Assembly (NCBI RefSeq): GCF_000499385.1
Contig: NW_013654549.1
Coordinates: forward strand, 1 to 19,574
Direction: 5' to 3'
DNA from: Eimeria necatrix
Taxonomy: Eukaryota; Apicomplexa; Conoidasida; Eucoccidiorida; Eimeriidae
Length of the DNA: 19,574 bases
Below the pieces are notes generated by a model that ran no database searches, was not told the DNA's origin, and saw only the letters and a list, made by a program, of their open reading frames with translations. A program made the position numbers and the translations under genes. This document shows positions 1 to 9,213 of the stretch, piece after piece. The stretch's first letter is position 1; each line of letters begins with the position of its first letter.

Positions 1-845
1 GCACGAGCGCTGTTTTGAGCTATGCAATTGGGCAAAGACTCTCGAGGTGCGGGGGTGCTCAGTGGCGTCTTAATGACTGTGCATTGAGGATAATCGAGAC
101 AGCTTTTGTTGCTGCTTGCTGGTTTACGTTTGTTTGCCGAGAGATATGCTATTGCGCTTTGTAGATGGTGTGACGCAAATAAACGCCTGCTTGGATTAAT
201 TTACTTGAGGCCGCACCGGCGGATTAGGAGGCCGTTTTCTACAGATATCTGCGTCGCTGTAGAAAGTGCGTCTCTTTCCAAGTTGCCTGTGTCATCGTTG
301 CATCCAGAAGGATTTTGGTGTCTGGCGTTTACAGTTGCACACAAGCAGGTGCTGTGAGATCTTTGGAGAGCGGCATTCTGAACGTTTTTGTGGAAAACGC
401 TGGTCAGCAGTTGCAGTTGATATGGGAACCAGGCTCTCGAAAGAATAGCGGCGTTCTGGGAAGTAAAGCGCGCATCGCGCGTGACTGCGTCTGTGCCTTA
501 CGAAGCTTTTCAAGCTATGACTTCAGCGCTGCTGAAGAAAGTGTGTCATTGCTTCAAGGAAGTTGGATATGCACGTGACTCTTTGTAGCGCATCTGCAGA
601 ACTGTCCATGCAGCGAGTATAAGAGGTTTACCTGGGAGGACGCGAGTTTACTCCATCTTGGCCGAGATGCTTACGATGCATCAGGGCTTGCCTAAGGTTT
701 GGTGCGTGAATTGAGCTTTTTGTTGCTCAGCTTTTTCTTTCTTCTGCGAAACAATTGGAGAAGCTTCCATAAACGGCTTGCGCCGGAAGCCAGGACTTGC
801 GCATTAGGTTCTTATGACGTTTTGCTTCGCTATTCCGCACGTTTA

Positions 846-857
846 CAGGAGGTGCGT
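846..857 (+). other. CAGGAGGTNNGT motif, site 1
   Basis: The bases read CAGGAGGTGCGT, preceded by a short pyrimidine-rich run and TTA. Bases 845-860 (acaggaggtgcgtaca) closely resemble the shared stretch of the R1 and R2 units, and 'ctaggact' follows 20-odd bases later, as it does in R2 copy A. It could be a trace of another decayed unit or a splice-like site. Confidence 0.4.
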
Positions 858-1761
858 ACACGTCTCGTGCTAGGACTTGGTGCAAGGTCGCATCTATGGC
901 AGCGCACTATCCACGCAGTCTAAACGCTCCAAACACAGGAGCCGCAAAAGGAGCGCGAGTCAGCCCAACGTGCATATTGACATGGCATGCTGAGTCTCCA
1001 GAGGCCTCGGCGTTGTTAGTTGCATAGTTTTTCACTTATTTGGTTCAGAATTGCGCATGTGTGCATCAGCTGGATCGTGGCCAAAGCACACTAGCTCTAT
1101 AGGTTTCATTGCGAAGTGTCTGAAAATGGACTGATGTGTGTGAAGTGATGTCTCAGGGCGCCGTTTTGATTAGCCCGGCTATCTGGCTGTTGAGTCGGTT
1201 GTATGTGCCGCTTGTAATTATGACGTGGCACTGCGTATCACGGCCGTGTTGTGCATTTGTTACAGGTGGTGGGTGCATGGTCAAGCATCGCGGGGATTCT
1301 TTGTGCCACTGGCATTTCTTGAATTTGCTGTGGTTGCGTGCTGTAGGCCAGTGTGAAAAAATATGAAAGCGGTTGTTGAGTGCCCACCTAGTTGTGCATA
1401 GTTACGCTGTTACTGCGGTGCAATCGGTCGTCTCAAGCCACTGCCGAAATTTCCAGCAAGTGAGCTGCAGTTTCGAAGACGTTGGTTTTTGCCGGTTTGG
1501 CGTGTTTGCACTGCTAGATTTTGGGTCATTAGTGCAGTTCAATTGTGGAACTGGTGGGCCAAACAAATCACGTTTCTGCGGAAAAAGCTTATGTTTGACC
1601 TGATACCTCAGAAGCGGATGAAGCTGGTGTATATAAAATGTTGCTGCACAGGGCGTGGACGCCAAGTTTCTCTGTGGGTGCTACAGTCTCCTGGCGGGGA
1701 TCGTTGGTCGACCGCACGGAGTACGTTTGGGTGCATGACGGATCGTATTAACTCTTGCTCA

Positions 1762-1773
1762 CAGGAGGTAAGT
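1762..1773 (+). other. CAGGAGGTNNGT motif, site 2 (best splice-like form)
   Basis: This is the most splice-like of the set. A possible branch sequence (ATTAAC) and a pyrimidine-rich tract (tcttgctcacag) precede CAG; then come GAG and a perfect GTAAGT. Read as splicing signals, it is an acceptor and a donor separated by three bases. No open frame of recognised function abuts it. Confidence 0.4.
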
Positions 1774-2180
1774 AAAACTACCACCTGGGCTGCCGCGATT
1801 TTTTGTACGCCAGTGTTTAGTGTTTGCGGTTACTTAGCAAGAGTCTCGTGATTCAAATAGTTGCCCCTAGGAGGCTTAATGCCACAACCAATTTGAGCAC
1901 GAAAAGGCGTGCTAATCGACAGCCGAGAAGTTGATTAGTCTCTCATTGATCATTGGATGCTCGGGGAATTGTGCCCGGCGCTGGGTGGCATTGTAAAGGC
2001 CTCTATGTAGTGCCTGAAGGTCAGCTGAACTGTAATATTGTGCTTCCCAGAATGCGACATCTACAAGCTGCTTCTGTTTTGTTAAATTACACATGCTTGC
2101 TATGAGATGCGCTATCGTGAACAATCATGCCTTACGTTTAGTATAGATACTGGCGCTCTGTACAAAGACTACCTAGCGGA

Positions 2181-3442
2181 TGATTCCTAGCGGCAAGCGG
2201 TTGGTTGTATATTATCTTTGTAGGAAGTACGCTGATCGCCTGGAGGCTCTTTTATAAGTGCTACTCCAAATAGAAGCGCACGTGATGAGCGTGGCCAAAA
2301 CAGTGGCAATTATGGCTGCGCTGAGGCCAATTTGCAGCAGAATTGGCTGCATGTATCTTGACAAAAACGCACCATAAGTATGCTGCTAACTTGCATGCGC
2401 TGCGACTACCGGTGGCACAGTGAGCGTGAATGGCTTCAAGAGATTAAATAAGCTTGAGGGCAACTTGTGGCATTGTCGTCGTCAATATATTGTCTCCCTT
2501 GTTTGTGTAAGCACTTCTGCTTCCTTGAAGAGGGTCTGGCTGTGATCTGGCTTCACATCTAACTGAGTTCTTCGCCAGCAATGTGAGAAATCATTCTGCA
2601 CGAGCCCAGAACGGTTTAACCTCTTTTGCCATTCCTCTGCATGTTTTGCGCGTTCTGATTTTGAATTCGGTGATTCGAAGCATAACTGAATCACTTGGAT
2701 GTGCCGGAAAAAAATGTTTTCTGAACACGCAAATACACCGATACAGAGTTTGCCGCGATTTTGCACCCACGCCTCCTTGAGATTTAGATGCAATCAAGTA
2801 AAGACCGCTTCGTTAAAAGTGGAGATAACGTCTGCGGATTGTATTTTAGTGTGGCAGTTGCTCTCGTGTGCACTAGTTGACATTATGAGAACCGCAAATA
2901 GCCTCCGCAAACTTTGATGAAAAATTTTTCCTTTCATGCAATGAGGCCAATACTTTATGGCACGTAGCCATCTTGTATGCGCTTCGGTATATACTGATCT
3001 CGTAGTGTAATGCTTGAAAAATGCATTGCTACATTGAAACTCATTTATCTTTTTAATCATGAAACACGGTGGCCATACTTATGATGGGGCATACTAACAG
3101 GCACCAAGCAGCTCGTGAGCACGGGATGCACAAGGAGCCAGCTGGCTAAGAAAACATTGCGCAGCTGGACTGACACGGGAAGTGTGTGAATGGCTCGATA
3201 CTAGTGAGCTAATGATACCTTCGCACAGTCTTTAGAGGCTGTTAGGGGTATGCCGGCTTTGCATAGTGCTCGCGATGGGCGGAGAACCAGTTGCATTGCT
3301 GACCAATCTCGAATGTACCATGCATGCACGATAGTTGTGTTGGCTGTTACTTTTGACATAAACTCAGTTAACATGAAAAATGTTGTTCATCGCTGCACGC
3401 ATGCATTTCTTAGCATCTCCGGAATTTTCGGGAGCTCTGGTG
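2181..3442. other. Gene-free stretch
   Basis: I recognise no gene. GCATGC sites lie at 2393, 3322 and 3399. Bases 2221-2236 match R2 copy B (14238-14253) at 13 of 16 positions, and 'attcc' plus 'caagc' lie upstream as they do before the R2B site. This is a faint candidate for another decayed unit. Nothing else stands out. Confidence 0.45.
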
Positions 3443-3493
3443 GTTGGCTGTTCTGTAGGGATGAGGCCTGCTGCTTGGTCGCGGGGAAATTTT

Positions 3494-4060
3494 GTCGCAT
3501 CTTCTCTTGTACGTTCATTTCGCGCTGCTTTGGGAGCGTTTGCCGATTTTGGTCAGCACTTGCATCGTTTCCACTGGTTGCTTCATGTTGGCAGGATGCA
3601 ACAAAGCACCAACGATTTAGTGTAGATACGTCTACATGCAGAAGCTTTTAAAGAAAATAGACTGGGGTCATGGGTGACACAGATTTGTTTGTCTGGGCAA
3701 TGTGCAGCTGTGAGAAGTGAAAACTTCATCAATATCCAGGAAGAAACTCTTTTGCCTGTAAAACGTAACCGCAACTGTACAGGAAGTGCGCAGAATCTCA
3801 GGTTTGTGTGCGGTGAATGCATGGAGCTTTGATGCTTAAGAACACATTCATAGGTGAGACACATTGCCCGGTATCGACAAGATTTGTGTCTATAGTGCGT
3901 GCTACATGCTGTGAGTAGAGCTATTCTCAAACGCTACCATGGCATTCTCATTTGACACGTTTGCTTTTGGCAGCTGATTTTCCGGTATTGTGTATACATT
4001 GCGGATATGATTTTCTATTTTTTAATTCTCTGAACCAAGGTGTCAGTTCTGTTATTGAGG
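3494..4060 (+). repeat. R1 copy A, decayed direct duplication
   Basis: This is the first copy of a segment repeated in the same orientation at 5833-6296. Anchors are GTCGCATCTT (3494-3503 and 5833-5842), the core starting CAGCT (3705 and 5969), and ATTCTCTG (4025-4032 and 6261-6268). Core identity is high: 11 mismatches in the 81 bases before the identical block, and 6 in the 25 after the first post-block difference. Outside the core identity drops sharply and small indels are needed. The unit may begin near 3443, where 'ggctgtt' resembles R2A at about 9731. No protein family is recognised in it. Whether it is a mobile element, an exon or the remnant of a tandem gene array is open. Confidence 0.85.
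3786..3841 (+). repeat. 56 bp block identical to 6050-6105
   Basis: Every base from GTGCGCAGAATC to TGCTTAAGA matches 6050-6105, while the bases just outside already differ (AA versus GG to the left, A versus G to the right). The block contains ATGCATG but no GCATGC. It is open on the minus strand, but identity at the DNA level says nothing about coding. The preserved block in otherwise decayed copies suggests constraint or recent gene conversion. Confidence 0.85.
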
Positions 4061-4476
4061 AAAAACGCAATCTTGCGTATGCGGCATCTGTACTGTTCAG
4101 TCATTTTAGTTTGAAAATCGGCGTGTTATCAGCTCCACCTGAATTTAATGGTGCTGGAGAGGCAGCATCAGTGTTCCACCTTCTGTGTCGCGTGTTATTT
4201 CACAGAAAACGAAAATTTGTGCTTGAAGCTCACTCTCTACTAAATATCCGCAATCTCTTCACTGTAGAGTTTGGTTTCTGGATAGCAGCAGAATGGGGGT
4301 GCTGCTCAAGCACGAATAGCTTCATTCTAAAATTGTCTGTACTCACCAACATTTTTTACTCTGACAGGAATGCAAAAACAGAGGATGGCCGGCAAAATAT
4401 GATTTTTTACGAACGATGCTATCCTATTTTTTGGTCGACAGACGGAGTCGTCAGGTTTCTCTACATAGCATTTTAA
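3952..4476 (+). other. Longest open frame (174 codons), probably not a gene
   Basis: This frame starts at TTG. Its only internal methionine lies near residue 149 (about base 4398), so it is not a normal single-exon gene. It is rich in Phe, Leu and Ser and belongs to no family I recognise. Its first third lies inside R1 copy A, and the corresponding part of copy B does not keep the frame. With a stop rate of about 5% per codon, a frame of this length somewhere in the window is not surprising. It could contain an exon, but no flanking splice sites persuade me. Confidence 0.12.
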
Positions 4477-5624
4477 AATGATGCCTGAGGACGAGTACTC
4501 CTCAGTGGCCATCTCAACTTTGCATGGCTATTCTCAACCGTAGAAAGTGTGTCACTTTTACAGCGCGTGTAGCACCGCGTAATGAAAAAAATGTTTGTTA
4601 CTATGTGATCACTTTCGACGATGCACACATCGAATGGATGAATGGTGCATTTTGCGGATTTATTCTTGAAGCATGTCGCTCCTACTTCTCGGGCAGTAAA
4701 AAAGCATAGGCACAAACGGCAAAGTGCTGTGATCTGGCAATTTTGATGCAGGAAGGAATTGCAAAAAGGTGTAACGTCTGGAAGAGTGGCGGTATGCTCC
4801 TTGTCTCGACAGCTCACAAGCAAGGACATCATCCGTGGCACTTCCTCCTCAACACGCAGCTACCCCGCACGGCGGCTTTATGCATAGCAGGATAACGCCT
4901 TCGCAGGAACAAGAATTATTCTGCTTGCTGAACTATGCGCATGCCAGCTGCAATCCCTGTTTTTCTTCTTTGCCTCCATGCCCGTCAGCAAGTGCACGCT
5001 TGTTTTTAGGCGTCCTGTTTTCAAGATGAAAAAGGATGCTGCATAGAGTAGCTAATTCGCTAAGAAGAGATCTTGAAAGCGTTTAATTACCTTAGTTGCA
5101 TTGCTGCGGAGCATCATTCGAATTTGGTTGGACCCGTTGAAATGCACCTGATTTACAATTTCCCCATTGTCCAGTTGGTAAGCCCGTTTTGCTTGAATGA
5201 GGAAAACAAGAAGGGCATGCAAACCAAGTTAGTTTCCACTATCTTTAACGCGTTACCCAAACTTGACTCAGATTCAGAAGGTGCCTAAAGCAAACAACGC
5301 CTGCAATATATCGACGTCTCCATGAAAATGAGGTTTAACTGCAAGGTACACGTTGGACTGCCTAATGGTTTTTGCAGCCAAACCAGGCTGAATGGCTTCT
5401 TTCGATGAAACGTAGTTCTAACGAAATGCGAATATGCAAGCGTTATGCTGTTGCAAAACGAAGACACAGCATTAGCATTTATTCTCTATCATAGTGATGA
5501 CTTATTCGACTCAAGAGGTAGGGAGCGGGCACTCATGCAGTTCTAGGGCACAAGCCATCTCAAGACCATGACTAAGTACAAGAGTTGCTAGCTTATGTCT
5601 TGCGAGCTACAGAAACGCAAAGAC
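4061..5624. other. Gene-free stretch between the R1 copies
   Basis: Apart from the 174-codon frame at its left, I see no supported gene. One GCATGC lies at 5215-5220. Parts are AT-rich and T-rich on the plus strand. No repeat, hairpin or RNA gene was found. Confidence 0.45.
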
Positions 5625-5760
5625 AAAAAAAAACCCGCTAGCTCCGCAAGCGGCTGGCTCCCAGTGGTGCCGGCAGGTCGTAAGTAGCGGATGCACATGC
5701 GTCCCGTTGTCTGCCGGCGTCCTACACGCCGCATGCAAAGAAGCGAACGCTATCTATGTA
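5625..5760. other. A9 tract followed by a GC-rich, CpG-rich block
   Basis: Nine consecutive A residues (5625-5633) run directly into a block much richer in GC and CpG than its surroundings. The block includes CCGCAAGCGG, the inverted repeat GCCGGCAG (5669-5676) and CTGCCGGC (5711-5718), and a GCATGC at 5731. With G-T pairs the 8 bp stem can be lengthened. It could be a structured RNA, a CpG-rich regulatory block or part of an old insertion. I cannot assign a class. Confidence 0.35.
5669..5718. repeat. 8 bp GC-only inverted repeat with a 34-base spacer
   Basis: GCCGGCAG at 5669-5676 is the exact reverse complement of 5711-5718. Flanking G-T pairs could extend the stem in RNA. The all-G/C arm composition, in a window in the mid-forties percent GC, is its main notable property. 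Confidence 0.4.
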
Positions 5761-6049
5761 GGTGATCCGTCATTGTGATGAAATTTTTTGAAGCAACGCA
5801 TAGTGGCTGCAGGCTACCAGGTTTACTGCGCCGTCGCATCTTACTTGAGATACCTGGAGTGTGCGGTACGACGCTCGCCAGCTTCGACTTCGCCTTGCTT
5901 ATACGACACTTTAAGCCGTATGTTGTCCGGTACTGTTAGCCCAAAATAAATAAACGTGGAAATACCCTCAGCTATGAGAAGTGAAAACGTCTTCAATATC
6001 TAGAAAGAAACTATTTTGCTTGTAAAACGCAACGGCAACTGTACAGGGG

Positions 6050-6105
6050 GTGCGCAGAATCTCAGGTTTGTGTGCGGTGAATGCATGGAGCTTTGATGCT
6101 TAAGA
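6050..6105 (+). repeat. 56 bp block identical to 3786-3841
   Basis: This is the copy B counterpart of the identical R1 block. It starts within the CAGGGGGTGCGCA form of the recurring motif (acag at 6043-6046) and ends in TTAAGA. Confidence 0.85.
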
Positions 6106-6147
6106 GCACATCCATATGTGAGAAACAGCGACCAGAATCTACAGGAC

Positions 6148-6204
6148 GCTACTGTGGCGTGTTCATTAGATAGTTCAGTTACCAATGGAACACGCCACAG
6201 TAGC
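6148..6204. repeat. Perfect 17 bp inverted repeat, 23-base loop
   Basis: GCTACTGTGGCGTGTTC at 6148-6164 is the exact reverse complement of 6188-6204. Pairing can continue into the loop (ATT with AAT) past one bulged G. In R1 copy A the matching places read 'tagtgcgtgct' and 'gacacgtttgct', which are only loosely complementary. Copy B therefore seems to have gained the perfect match, as template switching at a quasi-palindrome would produce. Alternatives are a small foldback element or a selected RNA hairpin. I see no clear target-site duplication. Confidence 0.85.
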
Positions 6205-6296
6205 ATCTGGCGGCTGTCTATTAGTTTGTGGAAGCCGCCGATAAGGTTTGCTTTTTGTTGATTCTCTGCACCAGAGTACCGATTGCTTTAGGGAGG

Positions 6297-7334
6297 GGTT
6301 ACTTAGTTCATTTTGTTCGTTATCCTTATCTCTTCTGTTGCCACAAGCTGTAGCAGTATGCGGTGAAATTTTTGTCCTACTGCAAGAGAATGAAGACGCC
6401 TCGCAAAATGGTGGAGACTGTTGAAGCTGAGACGCAGCGCAGGTATGACAACGGAAGCCGTCGTGTTGAAGTTATTTCGAGACAAACCTCCGTGGGATAT
6501 TAACTGCAGGCATTCGTCTGTGCGTGGTACAAAGCCTGCGATTTTTCTTCAAAGGAAAGCCTTCAATAGACTTTCTTCGTCCGCGTTGTAAAAGCCGTTG
6601 CCCGATTCAAATACATTACTGTGCATATGGTGAAAGGAAACCAACAAATATTTATGAGCCCTACTTTTAAGCGCGCAGCCTGTCTCTGTTCTGTGATACT
6701 TCTGTTCAGCTGGCTTTTGGAAGGTCATTTGGCCTGTGGAAACACCATGAAAATTCTCAAACATAGGAGGACTCAGACGTAAAAGGAATGCCATTAATAT
6801 CATGCGGGTGTAGGATGTACGTCGCCACCACCTAAGAATGCTGCTTGCAGCGTAGTAGAATCATCACAATTTACTGAGAACTAGTGACGAGAGAGCTAGA
6901 AGCGCCGAGGACAAGATGTGCATAGAGAGGGAGCCCCTCCTGCAACGTCTTTGGTTGGAGCTTTGCAAAGGGCGAAGCCAAACACGTTACTGTGTGAGAG
7001 TCGACTCCTTTCAGAGTATGCTGACAGATCAACGTGCTTTATTGACTATTAGAGTAGCCGTTGCAGGGGTGAGACATTCAGGCGCAAGCCACGTTTTGGG
7101 ATTCGTCGGTGACTTGACCAGTTGTTCTTATGTGTAGGAAGCTGCTGGTCTCACTATTTCTACGCTGGATATCATGTGGATAGTTTCTGCTAGCATGCAT
7201 ACGCGTTGGAAAACTTGCAGGTTTTTGATTTGTCCTTCTCACCAGTAACATATAAGCTAAAGGCTTAAGATGAAGTGTCACCGTTGTCTATTTTTCTGTC
7301 CCACACTTTTTGCCTCACTTGCTCGTTCCATACA
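6297..7334. other. Gene-free stretch
   Basis: I find no gene, repeat copy or strong hairpin. One GCATGC lies at 7193-7198. Frames on both strands are short, and none is recognised. Confidence 0.4.
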
Positions 7335-7465
7335 ATGAATGTAGAGAGCAGCGTGGGCTCCAAAGGGCTACCGCAAGCTGAACTGCGGGCCCCCCGAATA
7401 TCGTTCAAACGTCGGTGGCGGCCTAAACCTATCGCTTTGTTTGCCATTGTGGTCGTGGCTAGTTG
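7335..7465 (+). CDS. Candidate first coding exon with hydrophobic run (hypothetical)
   Basis: An ATG at 7335 opens 43 codons plus two bases before a strong 5' splice-like site, GTAAGT (7466-7471); unspliced, the frame stops at once (TGG TAA). By my count 73 of its 131 bases are G or C (56%), well above the surroundings. The encoded stretch has a polar start, a basic patch (FKRRWRPK, about residues 24-31), then a short hydrophobic run (IALFAIVVVAS, about residues 33-43), like the start of a signal anchor or signal peptide. One possible acceptor is CAG at 7539-7541, giving a 76-base intron and only about 24 more codons before TGA. A more distant acceptor is equally possible. No family is recognised, and chance remains a real alternative. 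Confidence 0.25.
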
Positions 7466-7471
7466 GTAAGT
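7466..7471 (+). other. 5' splice-like site GTAAGT
   Basis: GTAAGT follows AGTTG at the end of the candidate exon. It matches the general eukaryotic donor consensus. It gains weight only from the GC-rich open frame before it. Confidence 0.3.
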
Positions 7472-9019
7472 TGCTCTGCTTTAAGCGAATGGGTAGGCCG
7501 GCCAGATCAAGTATCGCGCATACGCAACTCGTGTGCTTCAGGTGTAGAATATCTGCGAAGTGCATCATGAACCACTTGCTTAAGCGCTATGTGCAGCACG
7601 CTTCAAGAGCGTTGTGAGCTTATCGCCAAATGCATGATTGTGGTACCATTGTACCTAATTGCTGATATGGGATTGACAAAGAGAGAGCGAAGTAAGGATC
7701 CGCCAGATGTTGGCTTTGCGTGAGTTAGCGTTTGGACAATATGAACATTCCGCTGCGTCCTTTTATTCCGCTTACTAGCGTTTATGTCAGGAAGGAATTA
7801 ATTTTTGTTCGGCATGCAGTGTGTGTGTGTCCTTTGATAGCATGCATTGTGGCGTATTCACAACGACCGACTTTTGCTGACTCAGAAAGTTAGCCTGCTG
7901 TAGAAGCACAGTTTTCCACCTTCACAAGTAAACTACCAGACAATATGGGCCTGCTGAAGGTGCATTATTGTTTAGATGAACTCTAAGCAAACAGCAAACA
8001 AAGCAAAACGCATTAGCGTCTCCAGTCACACAGTGAGGTAATTGGATCTAAGCCTGAAAGTTGTTTTCTATGCTAGATCTCTTACTCTCCTTTTCGGCAT
8101 CCGTGATAAACAAAGATCGACATTTAACGCGCCTTGGGGGGTTACACTGAACAAAAGTTTACCTGCAATCGTTCTGGTTTGCAGGAGCTCGCATTGCATG
8201 TTGTTTTATATGCATGCAGCTAGTCCTGCGTGATTAATTCTGCCACGTCACTTATTGTCAAATGTACGGGATCGCACCGTGAACGTTGCACTATGCACGT
8301 TTCAAGCGCGAAAATGTAAGCACGATTCGACTAAAGTAGATGTTTTTGGAGGCTGGCGCCGTGGAAAAGTAAGCTGTTACACGCGCCGCGCAATGAATAC
8401 GGAGTGAAATCACTGGAATATCCGTCAATATCGTGTTTTGAGCACGTCTCTAGTATCTCTACAACTAGCTCACCCTTTGTGCTCGGAAGGTTTCAAGTAG
8501 ATAGAAAATTTCGCTAGTTGGCTGCTACCTCCGAAGGTTCATGGCATCGATCGCTGAGCAGGAGGTTAGTGCACAGTCTTTCACTGCTCAGTGGCTTGCT
8601 ATTTGAGTGCCTTCGCTGTGGGTTGTTGGCGCGAATGTGCTATTATCAAATACTTCATTGTACACTAGATTCTACGAGACAAAGACGTGAAACAAAGTTA
8701 TACAGTGTAAGCCGAGACAGCTGTCTATTGATATATTGTGTTCTGGCTTTCTGTAGCCTCGGTTTTGCCAGAAAGGTTGCCAGGCGTTTCATAGCCCAGA
8801 AATGTCGCCAGGGGACACAACTCTGACAATTTCGTCTCCTGCTTTTGCCTGTCTGGGCGAATATTGGGGATGTTACTAAAGGCATTGGAATGTTTTGCCT
8901 TTGCCACACTGCAAATCTGCCGTAATGCCGAAGAATGCGTCTCTGATGAAAAAGGCGTGTCTGCCACGCCTCCAAAATTGATGTCAAGACTCCTTCAGCG
9001 AATGGACAGAAAGTAAGAC
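7472..9019. other. Stretch without a recognised gene
   Basis: GCATGC sites lie at 7812, 7840 and 8212. A (GT)6 run lies at 7819-7830, and the 12 bp perfect palindrome AGACAGCTGTCT at 8715-8726. A 102-codon plus frame (8518-8826) and overlapping minus frames (8655-8987, 8725-8967) are within chance length and unrecognised. A CAGGAGGTNNGT motif lies at 8559. Confidence 0.4.
8559..8570 (+). other. CAGGAGGTNNGT motif, site 3
   Basis: The bases read CAGGAGGTTAGT, preceded by 'gctgag' rather than a clean pyrimidine tract, so it is a weaker acceptor than site 2. The donor-like half is intact. Confidence 0.35.
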
Positions 9020-9069
9020 AGAAACCCTGTTTTGATGCGAGCGCATGCTCGCATCAAAAGACCGTTTCT
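9020..9069. repeat. Hairpin 1: perfect 13 bp stem, GCAT loop, extra outer stem
   Basis: TTTTGATGCGAGC (9030-9042) is exactly complementary to 9047-9059 across the four-base loop GCAT. Beyond a 4 by 4 internal loop, AGAAAC (9020-9025) pairs with GTTTCT (9064-9069), giving a 50-base structure. The loop and adjoining bases form a GCATGC site. Hairpin 2 starts three bases later. Possible roles are a structured RNA or a symmetric protein-binding site. It could instead be a product of template switching. Confidence 0.85.
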
Positions 9070-9071
9070 AT

Positions 9072-9098
9072 CTTGGTCTGTGATGTTCACAGACCAAG
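9072..9098. repeat. Hairpin 2: perfect 12 bp stem, 3-base loop
   Basis: CTTGGTCTGTGA (9072-9083) is exactly complementary to 9087-9098 across the loop TGT. Its sequence is unrelated to hairpin 1, so the two are not duplicates. Two perfect stems of this length side by side are very unlikely by chance. They lie about 170 bases upstream of R2 copy A. Confidence 0.85.
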
Positions 9099-9213
9099 CT
9101 AACAGAACAAACCATACATGCGGTTGCCAGTCGCTCACCAGAAATATCTACGAGTTGCAACAAATTGATTTGAACCCCACTCATGATGAAAGCATAGGAC
9201 GTACAAAAACAAC

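Larger units (their letters stand above)
1..2180. other. Gene-free G/T-rich stretch
   Basis: I find no gene here. Frames are short and in no recognised family. The plus strand is visibly rich in G and T: two lines counted by hand (1201-1260 and 1261-1320) each give 39 of 60 bases as G or T. The stretch contains one GCATGC (985-990) and two full CAGGAGGTNNGT motifs (846 and 1762). Strand skew of this kind can accompany transcription of one strand, here the plus strand, but it does not prove it. It could be an intron, a long non-coding RNA or intergenic DNA. Confidence 0.5.
5833..6296 (+). repeat. R1 copy B, decayed direct duplication
   Basis: This is the second copy of the segment at 3494-4060, in the same orientation and offset by about 2.2-2.3 kb. 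The offset changes along its length (2339 at the left anchor, 2264 at the core, 2236 at the right anchor), showing several indels. At 5870-5889 versus 3535-3554 all 20 positions agree as purine or pyrimidine, yet 11 differ, all by transitions. Copy B carries a perfect inverted repeat (6148-6204) that copy A lacks. Confidence 0.85.

Noticed and set aside
1..7. GCACGAG at the left end, as left by a cDNA-cloning adaptor
   Set aside because: Seven bases are weak evidence, and the window otherwise looks genomic.
622..640. TTTACCTGGGAGG as the 5' end of U1 snRNA
   Set aside because: Only the first bases resemble U1; no Sm site or stem-loop pattern follows.
3583..3930. Minus-strand frame across the R1 core, matched at 6000-6206, as a conserved small protein
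   Set aside because: The agreement follows from DNA identity. Copy B has a stop where copy A has tryptophan, and the differences show no third-position bias I could see.
3952..4476. The 174-codon frame as a real gene
   Set aside because: It has no ATG start, matches no known family, the frame is not kept in R1 copy B, and its length is within reach of chance for this window size.
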